A DNA stretch of 8,502 nt from Bryobacterales bacterium (GCA_003154855.1 PMEV01000175.1:1-8502); one strand, 5' to 3'; positions 1 to 6,405 are shown, counted from the first letter of the stretch. The notes: generated by a model from the letters alone, not told the origin. Made by a program: numbers and translations.

Positions 1-591
1 CTGGGCGCGAAGTACGTCATGGAAGTCCTGACGCGCTCCGGCCGCTCCGACCTGGCCTACGAGCTGGCCACCCAGACCACCTACCCGAGCTGGGGCTACA
101 TGGTCGAGCACGGCGCCACCACGCTTTGGGAGTTGTGGCAAGAGAAGACCGGTCCGTCGATGAACTCGCACAACCATCCCATGCTTGGAAGCGTAGGCGC
201 CTGGTTCTATTCCGCGCTGGCCGGGATCAATCTCGATCCCGAGCGCCCCGGCTACGAGCGCATCCGCATCCAGCCGCAGCCCGCCCGCGACTTGCAGTGG
301 GCTGCCGCCTCCCTCGAGACCCTGCGCGGCAGCGTGGTCTCCTCCTGGCGGCGCACGCCGGATTCCTTCCACCTGGAAGTGACCATCCCGGTGGGCAGCC
401 AGGCCGAAATCCACCTGCCGAAGAGCAATCTCGACCCGGTCCTGGCGACCGAATCCGGCCGCGTGGTTTGGAAGGACAACGCCTTTCAGCCCGGCGCGCC
501 CGGTCTCGCCGGCGCCCGGCAAACCGCCGCCGAAGTGGTCTTCGAAGCCGGCTCGGGAACCTACCTGTTCGACCTGACCGCCGCTCACTGA
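1..591 (+). CDS. GH78 alpha-L-rhamnosidase, C-terminal part (5' end outside window)
   Basis: The reading frame is open from base 1 and ends at TGA 589-591, giving the last 196 residues of a protein normally 700-1100 aa long. The start of the fragment matches the end of the (alpha/alpha)6 catalytic barrel of glycoside hydrolase family 78: YPSWGYM, then GATTLWELW, then an SHNHPMLGSVGAWFY stretch. These enzymes remove terminal alpha-L-rhamnose from pectin, flavonoid glycosides and similar plant or microbial glycans by an inverting mechanism. The Glu of TTLWE (codon 130-132) is probably the catalytic general base, judged from memory of family structures. The rest, from about GYERIRIQPQP onward, matches the C-terminal beta-sandwich that follows the barrel, including the LRGSVVSSW and VTIPVGSQAEIHLP strands. 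The N-terminal domains, any signal peptide and the general acid lie outside the window, so localisation cannot be judged. The next gene is co-directional after a 76-base gap. Confidence 0.93.
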   Translation: MGAKYVMEVLTRSGRSDLAYELATQTTYPSWGYMVEHGATTLWELWQEKTGPSMNSHNHPMLGSVGAWFYSALAGINLDPERPGYERIRIQPQPARDLQWAAASLETLRGSVVSSWRRTPDSFHLEVTIPVGSQAEIHLPKSNLDPVLATESGRVVWKDNAFQPGAPGLAGARQTAAEVVFEAGSGTYLFDLTAAH

Positions 592-652
592 ACCCTTCGC
601 CGCCGCGGCCAGCCTGAGATTTGTGCGCCGCCGCCGGCACTCTGGTTTGTAC

Positions 653-656
653 GGAG
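653..656 (+). promoter_or_regulatory. Probable ribosome binding site for the propeller protein
   Basis: A GGAG at 653-656 lies 11 bases before ATG 668. It supports ATG 668 over the in-frame GTG at 623. Starting at 668 also puts a normal signal peptide at the very N-terminus; starting at 623 would add 15 residues, several of them Arg, ahead of it. Confidence 0.5.
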
Positions 657-667
657 CTGACAAGACC

Positions 668-2392
668 ATGAGCTGGTTGCGCGTCACGCGGCTCTACCTG
701 CCGGGATTGGCGCTGAGCCTGGCGGCGGCCGCGCAAACGGTCACTTTCTCCTCGTTCGGCATCCCCACGCCCGCCAGCAACCCCAACTCCATCGCGGCGG
801 GGCCGGACGGCGCGCTATGGTTTACCGAACTAAACGCCAATCAGATCGGGCGGATCACTACGGCGGGCTCTCTCACGGAGTACCCCATCCCGACGCCCAA
901 GAGCGGCCCTTATGGCATCGCGGCGGGTTCGGACGGGGCGCTCTGGTTCGCGGAGTTTACCGCAAACCACATCGGACGCATCACAACCGCCGGGGCGGTC
1001 GCCGAGTACCCCGTCCCGACGGCCGGCGGCGGCCCTTTGTGCATCGCGGCGGGCTCGGACGGGGCGCTTTGGTTCGCGGAGTTTTCCGCCAACAATATTG
1101 GGCGGATTGCCACGGATGGGACCATTGCGGAGTACCCCATCCCGACGCCTCTCAGCCAGCCGCTCGCGATCGCGGCGGGTCCCGACGGCGCGCTCTGGTT
1201 CGTGGAATTCGGAGCCAACCAAATCGGCAAAATCACCGTTGGCGGAGGGATCGCCGAATACCCTCTCCCGGCGGCCACTTCCAGCCCCGACTACATCACA
1301 GCCGGGCCGGATGGCGCGCTCTGGTACACCCAGGCCGGCGGCGGGATCGGGCAGATCACCACCGCCGGTGTGGTCACCTTCTATGCCCTCAACCTCTCGG
1401 CGCCCGGCGCCAGTGCCGGGAGCGTTACGGCAGGGCCGGATGGCGCGTTGTGGTTCTCCGAATACGGGCTGCCGGCCAATAGCGGCCACCGGATTGGGCG
1501 CTTCACCACGGCTGGCGCGACCACTGAGTACACTCTCCCCAGTTCGATCGCCGCGCCTTATCAGATCGCGCCGGGGCCCGATGGCGCGCTCTGGTTTACG
1601 GCGCCCGGCGCCAATCAAATTGGGCGCGCCGGGATTGTCTTCCCCGCACCGGTCGTCAGCGCGGTAACCACTGCCGCCGATGCCGCCATCCAAATCGTCT
1701 CGAGCAACTCCTGGATCACGATTTGGGGCTGGAATCTCGCTCCAGCCAACTCGGACCGCTCCTGGGGAGCGCAGGATATCGCCGGAGGCAAGCTGCCGCG
1801 GAGTCTGGATGGAGTCGGCGCCACGATTAACGGGTCGCCGGCCTACATCGCCTATATCAGCCCCAAGCAGGTCAACCTGCTCGCGCCGCCCGGTGTTGCC
1901 TCTGGCTTGGCGAACGTTGTGATAAGTAACGGGAGCCTCGTCAGCGCGTCGTTTCCGGTTCTGCTTCAGACCTACTCGCCGGCCTTTTTCGCCTTCACCG
2001 CGCCGAACCAGAAGTACGTCGCCGCGATCTGCGCCCTGAAGGCGGGGTCCTTCGACTATTTGGCCCCGGCCGGGGCCTTTGGAACCGGCGTATCCTCGCG
2101 ACCGGCCCAACCCGGCGAAACCGTGGCGCTATTCGGGACCGGATTCGGCCCAACCTTACCCGCGCCACCCGCCGGCCAGGTGCTGACCACGGCCTACCCC
2201 GCGGCCACCCGCATGACGGTGCTCATCGGTGGCGTTAACGCCCCCGTCGTCTGGGCCGGGCTCACCGAGGCCGGGCTTTATCAACTGAACGTGACGGTGC
2301 CCTCCTTCCTGCCCAACGGAGACGCCTCGGTGGTCGCCACGGTGGGAGGAGTCCAGAGCCAACCCGGCCTCTTCATTCCCGTGCAACGGTAA
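668..2392 (+). CDS. Secreted seven-bladed beta-propeller protein (Vgb-like) with TIGR03437 C-terminal domain
   Basis: This encodes 574 aa from ATG 668. A signal peptide (residues 1-22, hydrophobic LPGLALSLAAAA ending AAA|Q) predicts export. Residues 39 to about 324 hold seven blades, each with the hallmark GPDGALWF or GSDGALWF followed by NxIGRITTAG and EYPIPTP. This is the pattern of the streptogramin lyase (Vgb, COG4257)/NHL-type propellers. Residues from about 328 to the end resemble TIGR03437, an uncharacterised domain of Solibacter-type Acidobacteria: two GWNL/GTGFGP-like Ig-type strands, INGSPAYIAYISPKQVNLLAP and LYQLNVTVP. Most Vgb-like environmental proteins are not known to destroy streptogramins, and I cannot verify the Vgb catalytic residues, so resistance should not be inferred. 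A cell-surface or extracellular binding role is more likely. The gene follows the GH78 gene and could serve polysaccharide use, but the pairing may be chance. It ends 58 bases from the convergent PIN pseudogene. Confidence 0.9.
   Translation: MSWLRVTRLYLPGLALSLAAAAQTVTFSSFGIPTPASNPNSIAAGPDGALWFTELNANQIGRITTAGSLTEYPIPTPKSGPYGIAAGSDGALWFAEFTANHIGRITTAGAVAEYPVPTAGGGPLCIAAGSDGALWFAEFSANNIGRIATDGTIAEYPIPTPLSQPLAIAAGPDGALWFVEFGANQIGKITVGGGIAEYPLPAATSSPDYITAGPDGALWYTQAGGGIGQITTAGVVTFYALNLSAPGASAGSVTAGPDGALWFSEYGLPANSGHRIGRFTTAGATTEYTLPSSIAAPYQIAPGPDGALWFTAPGANQIGRAGIVFPAPVVSAVTTAADAAIQIVSSNSWITIWGWNLAPANSDRSWGAQDIAGGKLPRSLDGVGATINGSPAYIAYISPKQVNLLAPPGVASGLANVVISNGSLVSASFPVLLQTYSPAFFAFTAPNQKYVAAICALKAGSFDYLAPAGAFGTGVSSRPAQPGETVALFGTGFGPTLPAPPAGQVLTTAYPAATRMTVLIGGVNAPVVWAGLTEAGLYQLNVTVPSFLPNGDASVVATVGGVQSQPGLFIPVQR
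782..1639 (+). repeat. Seven tandem propeller-blade repeats, mostly 126-bp period
   Basis: Blades begin at 782, 908, 1034, 1160, 1286, 1415 and 1556. The Trp codon of each GALW motif is at 818, 944, 1070, 1196, 1322, 1451 and 1592. The first four intervals are therefore exactly 126 bases (42 codons), and the last two are 129 and 141. DNA similarity is strong enough that a 20-base stretch at 878-897 recurs identically at 1130-1149, two periods away. The pattern shows internal duplication of a 42-residue blade, with the C-terminal blades more diverged. Confidence 0.92.
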
Positions 2393-2450
2393 TGCGCTGC
2401 GATCGCGCTACGGCGAACCCGCCTGCCGGCAGAGCCTGGACGAAATCGGT

Positions 2451-2750
2451 TCAGTCTAATGCGGGCCCCAGGATGAGATTGAGGCCGGCCGCGCCGGCGA
2501 ACGTCCGGAAATCCCGGTCTCGCGTAAGGAGAGGAATCGCGTGATCGACACAGCTCTGGGCGATCAGGGCATCGCCGAGGCGCGCCTTTCGACGCCCCGC
2601 CAGCACCTTGGCGCGCAACGCACCCGCCCGTTGCCGGCAGCCTGGACTCACTTCCTTCCGGTCATGAAGCGCTGTGCCGGCCAACTCCACGTCCTCACCG
2701 CCATCGCCTCAGAGGAAGGCGATCCGCATGCCTGTGCCGGCCGCGATCAT
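2451..2750 (-). pseudogene. Decayed VapC-like PIN-domain toxin
   Basis: An ATG at 2750 overlaps the upstream antitoxin stop (ATGA), as is usual for vapB-vapC pairs. The frame reads MIAAGTGMRIAFL, hits TGA at 2711-2709, then continues in the same frame as GDGGEDVELAGTALHDRKEV and on to a recognisable PIN C-terminus: RAGALRAKVL, RKARLGDALIAQSC, LLTRDRDF. The total is 99 codons plus stop, against roughly 130-140 for this PIN family. Compared with the usual N-terminus (MIAADTSVWIAFL...), the first catalytic Asp is Gly. The middle of the domain, with the LTEL-type second acidic residue, is missing between RKEV and SPG. The later Asp residues in GDALIAQ and TRDRDF remain. VapC toxins are Mg-dependent RNases needing these acidic residues, so this copy should be inactive. 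A short product from GTG 2690 is possible but would lack the fold. The family comparison is from memory. Confidence 0.85.
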
Positions 2751-2950
2751 CGGTCGGCCTTCAGCTCTGCCAGCGTGTGCGTAAATCGGACCTTACCCTG
2801 GAACTGACGCAGCCGCGCGTAGGCTTGCGATGCCGCAAGGAGTCCCAGGCCGGCGCGAACGGTTTGTGTAATGCCGGTGCCGCTCGCCCTCTGCGCCTTC
2901 TCGAGAAGCCCTGCGGGAACCTGGACGGTGATCTTTCGCGCGGTCCTCAT
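2747..2950 (-). CDS. VapB-like antitoxin, intact
   Basis: This encodes 67 aa starting at ATG 2950. The N-terminal RKITVQVPAGLLEKAQ (residues 5-20) followed by GITQTVRAGLGLLAAS (26-41) fits a ribbon-helix-helix DNA-binding domain: one beta-strand and two helices. The charged tail, residues 44-67 (YARLRQFQGKVRF... LKADR), is the part expected to wrap the toxin. It belongs to the family normally paired with PIN toxins. Its stop TGA (2749-2747) overlaps the ATG of the decayed vapC by four bases, so the pair was once translationally coupled. The frame is intact although its partner is broken. The gene lies 50 bases downstream of the TPR gene on the same strand. I see no convincing promoter in that gap, only a weak TATCCT. 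An alternative start at ATG 2968 would add six residues, but neither start has a strong Shine-Dalgarno. Confidence 0.82.
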   Translation of the reverse strand: MRTARKITVQVPAGLLEKAQRASGTGITQTVRAGLGLLAASQAYARLRQFQGKVRFTHTLAELKADR

Positions 2951-3000
2951 TATGCCTGAGGATACCATCGGCGCCGGAGCGTAAGGTCTGTAGTGCGCTC

Positions 3001-4137
3001 CTACTGGCCGACTTCCGCCAGCACCAGCGCCAACGGTTCCTCCGCCTGATTGAGGACCTGCTTGCAGTCCTTTCTGCCCGCCTGCCATAACTCTTCCGCC
3101 AGCGCGATGTTGGCTTCCGTAGCGTCGTCCATTTGGGACGCCCGAATTCGGCTCCCGAGCGCCGCCTGGGCTTTCCCGGCCAACTCCCGCAGCGCCGGCG
3201 GAAGGACGGAACCGGCGCATCGGCCGGCGCTCTCTAGCGCGAGTTCGATCAGTTTCCGGCTCCGGCGATACCGTTCAGCGGCCCCGAGTCCCCGGCGGGT
3301 CGGATCCATCTCCAGCACCTGGCCGCATAGCTCCAGCCGCCTTTGGGTGTTCGGATCGTCGGGCCTGAGCCGTACGGCGATCTGGAAATGCGCACGCGCA
3401 TTGAGATACCTTCGTTCCGCGAATTCCGCCTCGCCCAAGCCGGCGTACGCTTCGGCGTTCTGGGGTTTCTGGCGCAGCGCCTCGCGGAAATCCTCCGCGG
3501 CCCGGGTCGGGGAACCGGCGGCCAGGAACAGGTGGCCGAGGCGGCTTCGGAGAGTACTGTCTGGCAGCGTCTCGTCCTGGAGCCGAAGCAGCTCCGCCAG
3601 CAGCTCGCCCTTGTCGCCCTGCCGGGCCAGGAAATCGACCAGCTCCAAACGCGCTTGGAACCGCTCCTCCGCGGCAGGCTCGTTCCAGCGGCCGTAAATC
3701 GCCCGGTGATAATACGAGGACGCATCCGCGGCGTTTCCTTGCCGAGACAGGATGCGGGCCATCGCAAGGTTCGCGGCGCCGGAGGTGGGCGCGCGCTGGA
3801 GCACCTCGTCCACCACGGTTTGCGCGTCCGCCAGTTTGCCCGCGTCCAGCAGGACCCGCGCCAGCGCCAGTTCGTACTCCTGATCGTCGCGCGCGATGGA
3901 CAACCCACTTCGGAACTGCTCGATCGCTTCCAGGTTGCGTCCCTCCGCGGCGAGACGTTGCGCCTCCGCGAAGATTCGTTGCGCTTCGGCGCGCTTCTCG
4001 GAGCGCTCCATCTTCGCCAGGAACGTGTCGATCGCGAACAGGGCGGCCATGGACAGGAACACCAGAACAAACGTCCCCACGAGCATGGACGGTCCGGCCG
4101 CTTCCGCGCGCTTATCCACGTTCTCCCCACTGGTCAT
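3001..4137 (-). CDS. Membrane-anchored tetratricopeptide (TPR) protein
   Basis: This encodes 378 aa. One transmembrane segment spans about residues 18-39 (MLVGTFVLVFLSMAALFAIDTF), preceded by a short charged N-terminus, and a charged heptad-like stretch follows (about 41-62). TPR-like helical pairs cover about 52-150 (AQRLAAEGRNLEAIEQF, ARVLLDAGKLADAQ, ARILSRQGNAADASSYYHRAI) and about 195-262 (LGHLFLAAGSPTRAAEDFREAL, YAGLGEAEFAERRYLNARAHF). Residues 285-378 are helical with no recognisable motif. TPRs bind proteins, so this is probably a scaffold or partner protein whose repeats most likely face the periplasm. The start overlaps the end of the CLC gene by 26 bases, implying co-translation with the transporter. 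GTG 4119 is an alternative start with GGGGAG just upstream, and would keep an 8-base overlap. No enzymatic function is visible, and a direct role with the transporter is inference from position. Confidence 0.85.
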   Translation of the reverse strand: MTSGENVDKRAEAAGPSMLVGTFVLVFLSMAALFAIDTFLAKMERSEKRAEAQRIFAEAQRLAAEGRNLEAIEQFRSGLSIARDDQEYELALARVLLDAGKLADAQTVVDEVLQRAPTSGAANLAMARILSRQGNAADASSYYHRAIYGRWNEPAAEERFQARLELVDFLARQGDKGELLAELLRLQDETLPDSTLRSRLGHLFLAAGSPTRAAEDFREALRQKPQNAEAYAGLGEAEFAERRYLNARAHFQIAVRLRPDDPNTQRRLELCGQVLEMDPTRRGLGAAERYRRSRKLIELALESAGRCAGSVLPPALRELAGKAQAALGSRIRASQMDDATEANIALAEELWQAGRKDCKQVLNQAEEPLALVLAEVGQ

Positions 4138-5887
4138 CGGGTTTGCGGACTCCGTACGTTTTCAGAATGTCGTCCAGGGTCAGCACGCCCAGCAACTCCC
4201 GCACGTCGGCCCGGCTCACCACGGGCACCGCCTTGTGCCCGCTCGCGCCCATCCTTTCCAGCGCCAGGCCCAGCGGGTGGTCGGGATGGACGTGCAGGAA
4301 TACCGGGTCCCCGAGAATGTCCGCCGGCTCTTGGCCCCCCAATCCGCCGGCGATGGCGCCCTCCATCTCACTCGTTCCGAGCATGGCCCACGCTCCATCC
4401 GCGTCCGCCACCGGCCAGGCGTCCAGGCCGCTCTGCCGGGCGCGCGCCGCCGCCTCGGCCACCGTCGCCGCCGGCGGGAACACCTCCGGAACCGTACGCA
4501 TCGCCTGCGCCACCTGGATTCGGGCCGCCTCCGCCCGCGATGCGGCGTTCGGCAGTTGCACGCCATCCTGATGCGCCAGCGCTTCGTAAATCGGTTCGGG
4601 TTGCAGCTTGTAGGAGATGAAGTAGGCAATCAGGTTCGAGATCATCAGGGGGACGATGATGGTGTAGTCCCGGGTAACCTCGAAGATCATGATCACCGAG
4701 GTCAGCGGCGTGCGCACGATTCCCGCGAAGGCCGCGCCCATCCCCACCAGCGCGTAGGCGCCGGGTTCGGCGGTGTAGCCGGGCAGCAGGGCGTGCGCCA
4801 CGCTTCCCACCGCTCCTCCGATCATCGCTCCGATGAACAGGCTCGGGCCGAAGATGCCTCCGGCGTTCCCCGAGGCATAGCATACCGCCGTCGCGACAAT
4901 CTTGAGCACCGCCAGCACGGCGACCACGCGCAGCACCACGTCCCCGTTTAAGACCCTTTCCACGTAGTTGTAGCCGACGCCCAGCACATTCGGATAGAAC
5001 CAGCCCATCAGGCCCACGGTCAGGCCCCCGATCACCGGCTGAAACCAAACCGTCCACCTGGGCAGCCGCCGGAACCGCTCGCGTAGCCCCAGCAGCAGCT
5101 TAACGAAGCACACGGACCCCAATCCACCCACCACTCCCAACACCGCGTAGACCCCGAACTCCAGCGGATGAACCAGATGGTAGCCCGCCACGTGGAACAG
5201 CGGATCGTCGCCCAGCACCAGGTGCAGGACCATCCAGGCGGTGGCAGAGCTCAGCACCACCGACCCCAGCACCGGAGCGTGCAGGTCTCCCATGATCTCT
5301 TCCAGGGAGAACAACACCGCTGCGATGGGGGTATTGAACGCGGCCGCCAGCGCCGCCGAGCTGCCTACCGGAACCAACCACTTCACTCGCTCTTTGCTCA
5401 AGCCCAATCGCCGGCCGATTACCGAGGCCAGCCCGGCGCCCACCTGCACCGAAGGGCCTTCGCGTCCCAGAGAGATGCCGCTGGCCAGCGACGCCGAACA
5501 GCAGGCGAACTTGCCCACCACGGTGCGCATCCTGATGCGCCCGTCTTCGACGTACAAAGCGAACTTGGTCTGTGGGATTCCACTGCCGCGCGCGTAGGGA
5601 AAGTAACGGTAGAGGAGATAGCCGGTCACCAGCGAACCCAGCGTCGGGACCACGATGCGCAGCCAGGCCGCCCCGCCCGCCGGATACATCCGCGCCGCCA
5701 GCCGCCCCGTGAGCAGGATGAACGCTACCACCACCAGGCCGACCAGCGCGCCAATCACCAGGCTCAGCGCCAGGGCGAGGTTGTTCTCGCTCTGCCGCAC
5801 GCCCTCCAGCCATCTCTCGAGCGCTGTCCTCTTCCCGGCGTTACTGTCCGCGGCAGCCAACGCGCCTCCTCCGCACCTCTCCACCAT
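4112..5887 (-). CDS. CLC-family chloride/proton antiporter with C-terminal CBS pair
   Basis: This encodes 591 aa from ATG 5887. All CLC signature segments are present: GSGIP (101-105), GREGP (141-145, gating Glu143), LEEI (Glu196-Glu197), GGIFGP (343-348) and PIYEAL (Tyr434). By comparison with E. coli ClC-ec1, these match Ser107, Glu148, Glu203, the 355-359 filter segment and Tyr445. Keeping both Glu143 and Glu197 predicts a 2Cl-/H+ exchanger rather than a passive channel. The membrane domain covers about 37-428. Two CBS motifs follow (about 456-512 and 521-580), which in this family bind adenine nucleotides and regulate transport. The ATG overlaps the RelE-like stop by one base (TAATG), and the 3' end overlaps the TPR gene by 26 bases. 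The start is uncertain: TTG 5860 (residue 10) has a much better ribosome binding site and loses no domain. Likely roles are acid or osmotic response, by inference. Confidence 0.95.
   Translation of the reverse strand: MVERCGGGALAAADSNAGKRTALERWLEGVRQSENNLALALSLVIGALVGLVVVAFILLTGRLAARMYPAGGAAWLRIVVPTLGSLVTGYLLYRYFPYARGSGIPQTKFALYVEDGRIRMRTVVGKFACCSASLASGISLGREGPSVQVGAGLASVIGRRLGLSKERVKWLVPVGSSAALAAAFNTPIAAVLFSLEEIMGDLHAPVLGSVVLSSATAWMVLHLVLGDDPLFHVAGYHLVHPLEFGVYAVLGVVGGLGSVCFVKLLLGLRERFRRLPRWTVWFQPVIGGLTVGLMGWFYPNVLGVGYNYVERVLNGDVVLRVVAVLAVLKIVATAVCYASGNAGGIFGPSLFIGAMIGGAVGSVAHALLPGYTAEPGAYALVGMGAAFAGIVRTPLTSVIMIFEVTRDYTIIVPLMISNLIAYFISYKLQPEPIYEALAHQDGVQLPNAASRAEAARIQVAQAMRTVPEVFPPAATVAEAAARARQSGLDAWPVADADGAWAMLGTSEMEGAIAGGLGGQEPADILGDPVFLHVHPDHPLGLALERMGASGHKAVPVVSRADVRELLGVLTLDDILKTYGVRKPDDQWGERG
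5861..5872 (-). promoter_or_regulatory. Strong Shine-Dalgarno inside the annotated CLC start
   Basis: The minus strand reads GGAGGAGGCGCG immediately followed by TTG at 5860, in the CLC frame. The GGAGG core is seven bases from TTG, which is ideal spacing. ATG 5887 has only an AGGGG about 13 bases upstream, inside the toxin gene. Either TTG 5860 is the real start, or both are used. The ten residues in question are not conserved in the family as far as I know. Confidence 0.6.
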
Positions 5888-6153
5888 TATGACGAATGCG
5901 CCCCTCTTCGCTGGCCAATCTTCACGATCAGAACCAGCCTCTCCTCGTCGGAAACGGAGTAGATCGCTCTGTAGGCGCCTTGGCGGATTCGGTAACGATT
6001 CAGGTATCCCGCCAGCTTCTCACACCCGGCCGGCCGCGGGTCGCCCGCCAGCGCGCGTATGCGTGCCGCCACCCGCTGCCTGATCTTCTTGATGGGGAGG
6101 GCTTCGAGTTCCTTGGCCGCCGACGCCTTGATCGGGACCCTATAGCTTTCCAC
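5887..6153 (-). CDS. RelE/ParE-family toxin (likely mRNA interferase or altered relative)
   Basis: This encodes 88 aa from GTG 6153, the normal size for the family. An N-terminal strand (SYRVPIKASAAKELEALP) leads into two helices (about 11-36). The typical core follows: KLAGYLNRYRIRQGAYRAIYSVSDEE, with Arg53, Arg55, Arg62 and Tyr65, then the strand LVLIVKIG. RelE toxins cleave mRNA in the ribosomal A site; ParE relatives act on gyrase. The C-terminus is odd: the usual GHRxxVY ending reads GQRRGAH, so both the conserved His and the final Tyr (His86 here) are replaced. The start overlaps the antitoxin gene by 14 bases, and an AAGGA is three bases from the GTG. The TAA stop overlaps the CLC ATG. 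Activity cannot be decided from sequence. Confidence 0.9.
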   Translation of the reverse strand: MESYRVPIKASAAKELEALPIKKIRQRVAARIRALAGDPRPAGCEKLAGYLNRYRIRQGAYRAIYSVSDEERLVLIVKIGQRRGAHSS

Positions 6154-6370
6154 TCTTCCTTAGGTCCTTCACCACCGCTTCGAAGTCGAGGCTCGGTTCA
6201 CCAGCCCGCTCCTCGAAGGCCGCCAGGTCGTCCGCGTCCTCGGCCAGGCTGCACCGCACCGCGTCGTTCACGATCTCGGAGATCGGGCGGTCCGTCGCCG
6301 CCGCTTTGAGCCGCAGTGCGCGGTGGATCTCCGGGGCGAAGTAGACAGTTGCCCGCTTGCTTAAGGTCAT
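6140..6370 (-). CDS. Ribbon-helix-helix antitoxin (CopG/RelB type) of the RelE-like toxin
   Basis: This encodes 76 aa from ATG 6370. Residues 5-11 (KRATVYF) form the expected DNA-binding beta-strand. APEIHRALRLKAAATDRPISEIVNDAVRCSL (12-42) gives the two helices of the ribbon-helix-helix dimer. The acidic tail (about 44-76, EDADDLAAFEER... VVKDLRKSGKL) is the likely toxin-neutralising segment. It is the first gene of the minus-strand cluster and overlaps the toxin by 14 bases. It probably represses its own promoter, since three tandem 8-bp boxes lie directly upstream. No clear Shine-Dalgarno precedes the ATG, in line with a leaderless transcript. Confidence 0.9.
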   Translation of the reverse strand: MTLSKRATVYFAPEIHRALRLKAAATDRPISEIVNDAVRCSLAEDADDLAAFEERAGEPSLDFEAVVKDLRKSGKL

Positions 6371-6376
6371 GCTGCC

Positions 6377-6405
6377 ACTTTAACGTCTCAACGCTAAAAC
6401 GTCAA
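6377..6405 (-). promoter_or_regulatory. Promoter of the antitoxin-toxin-CLC-TPR cluster, probably leaderless
   Basis: On the minus strand, TTGACG (6405-6400, 5/6 of the -35 consensus) is followed by exactly 17 bases and then TAAAGT (6382-6377, 4/6 of the -10 consensus). Only six bases (GGCAGC) separate the -10 from ATG 6370, so transcription should start at or within about a base of the A of ATG. This is the only good promoter I see for the minus-strand genes. Confidence 0.72.
6382..6403 (-). promoter_or_regulatory. Autoregulatory operator: three tandem 8-bp boxes
   Basis: On the minus strand, GACGTT (6403-6398), AGCGTT (6395-6390) and GACGTT (6387-6382) repeat with an exact 8-base step. The boxes fill the space between the -35 and -10 and touch both. 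Ribbon-helix-helix repressors bind tandem sites of this size; the met boxes of MetJ, consensus AGACGTCT, are the known example and share the ACGT core. The divergent cassette at 6536 starts about 130 bases away and may or may not be affected. Confidence 0.75.

Noticed and set aside
623..667. GTG 623 as start of the propeller protein
   Set aside because: It adds 15 residues with several Arg ahead of a normal signal peptide and lacks a ribosome binding site, while ATG 668 has GGAG upstream.
830..2110. Long open frame antisense to the propeller gene (426 codons)
   Set aside because: It mirrors the blade repeats and has an Arg/Gly-rich composition typical of GC-rich antisense frames, with no recognisable domain. 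The plus-strand frame has a signal peptide and clear family motifs.
668..2392. Streptogramin resistance (virginiamycin B lyase)
   Set aside because: The blades resemble Vgb, but I could not verify the catalytic residues, and the protein is exported with an added TIGR03437 domain. Resistance is not supported.
2423..2432. Perfect palindrome CTGCCGGCAG between convergent genes as a terminator
   Set aside because: It has no loop, does not extend beyond ten bases and has no T-run after it.
3343..4620. 425-codon plus-strand frame across the TPR and CLC genes
   Set aside because: It lies antisense to two well-supported genes, has Arg/Pro-rich low-complexity composition and matches no family.
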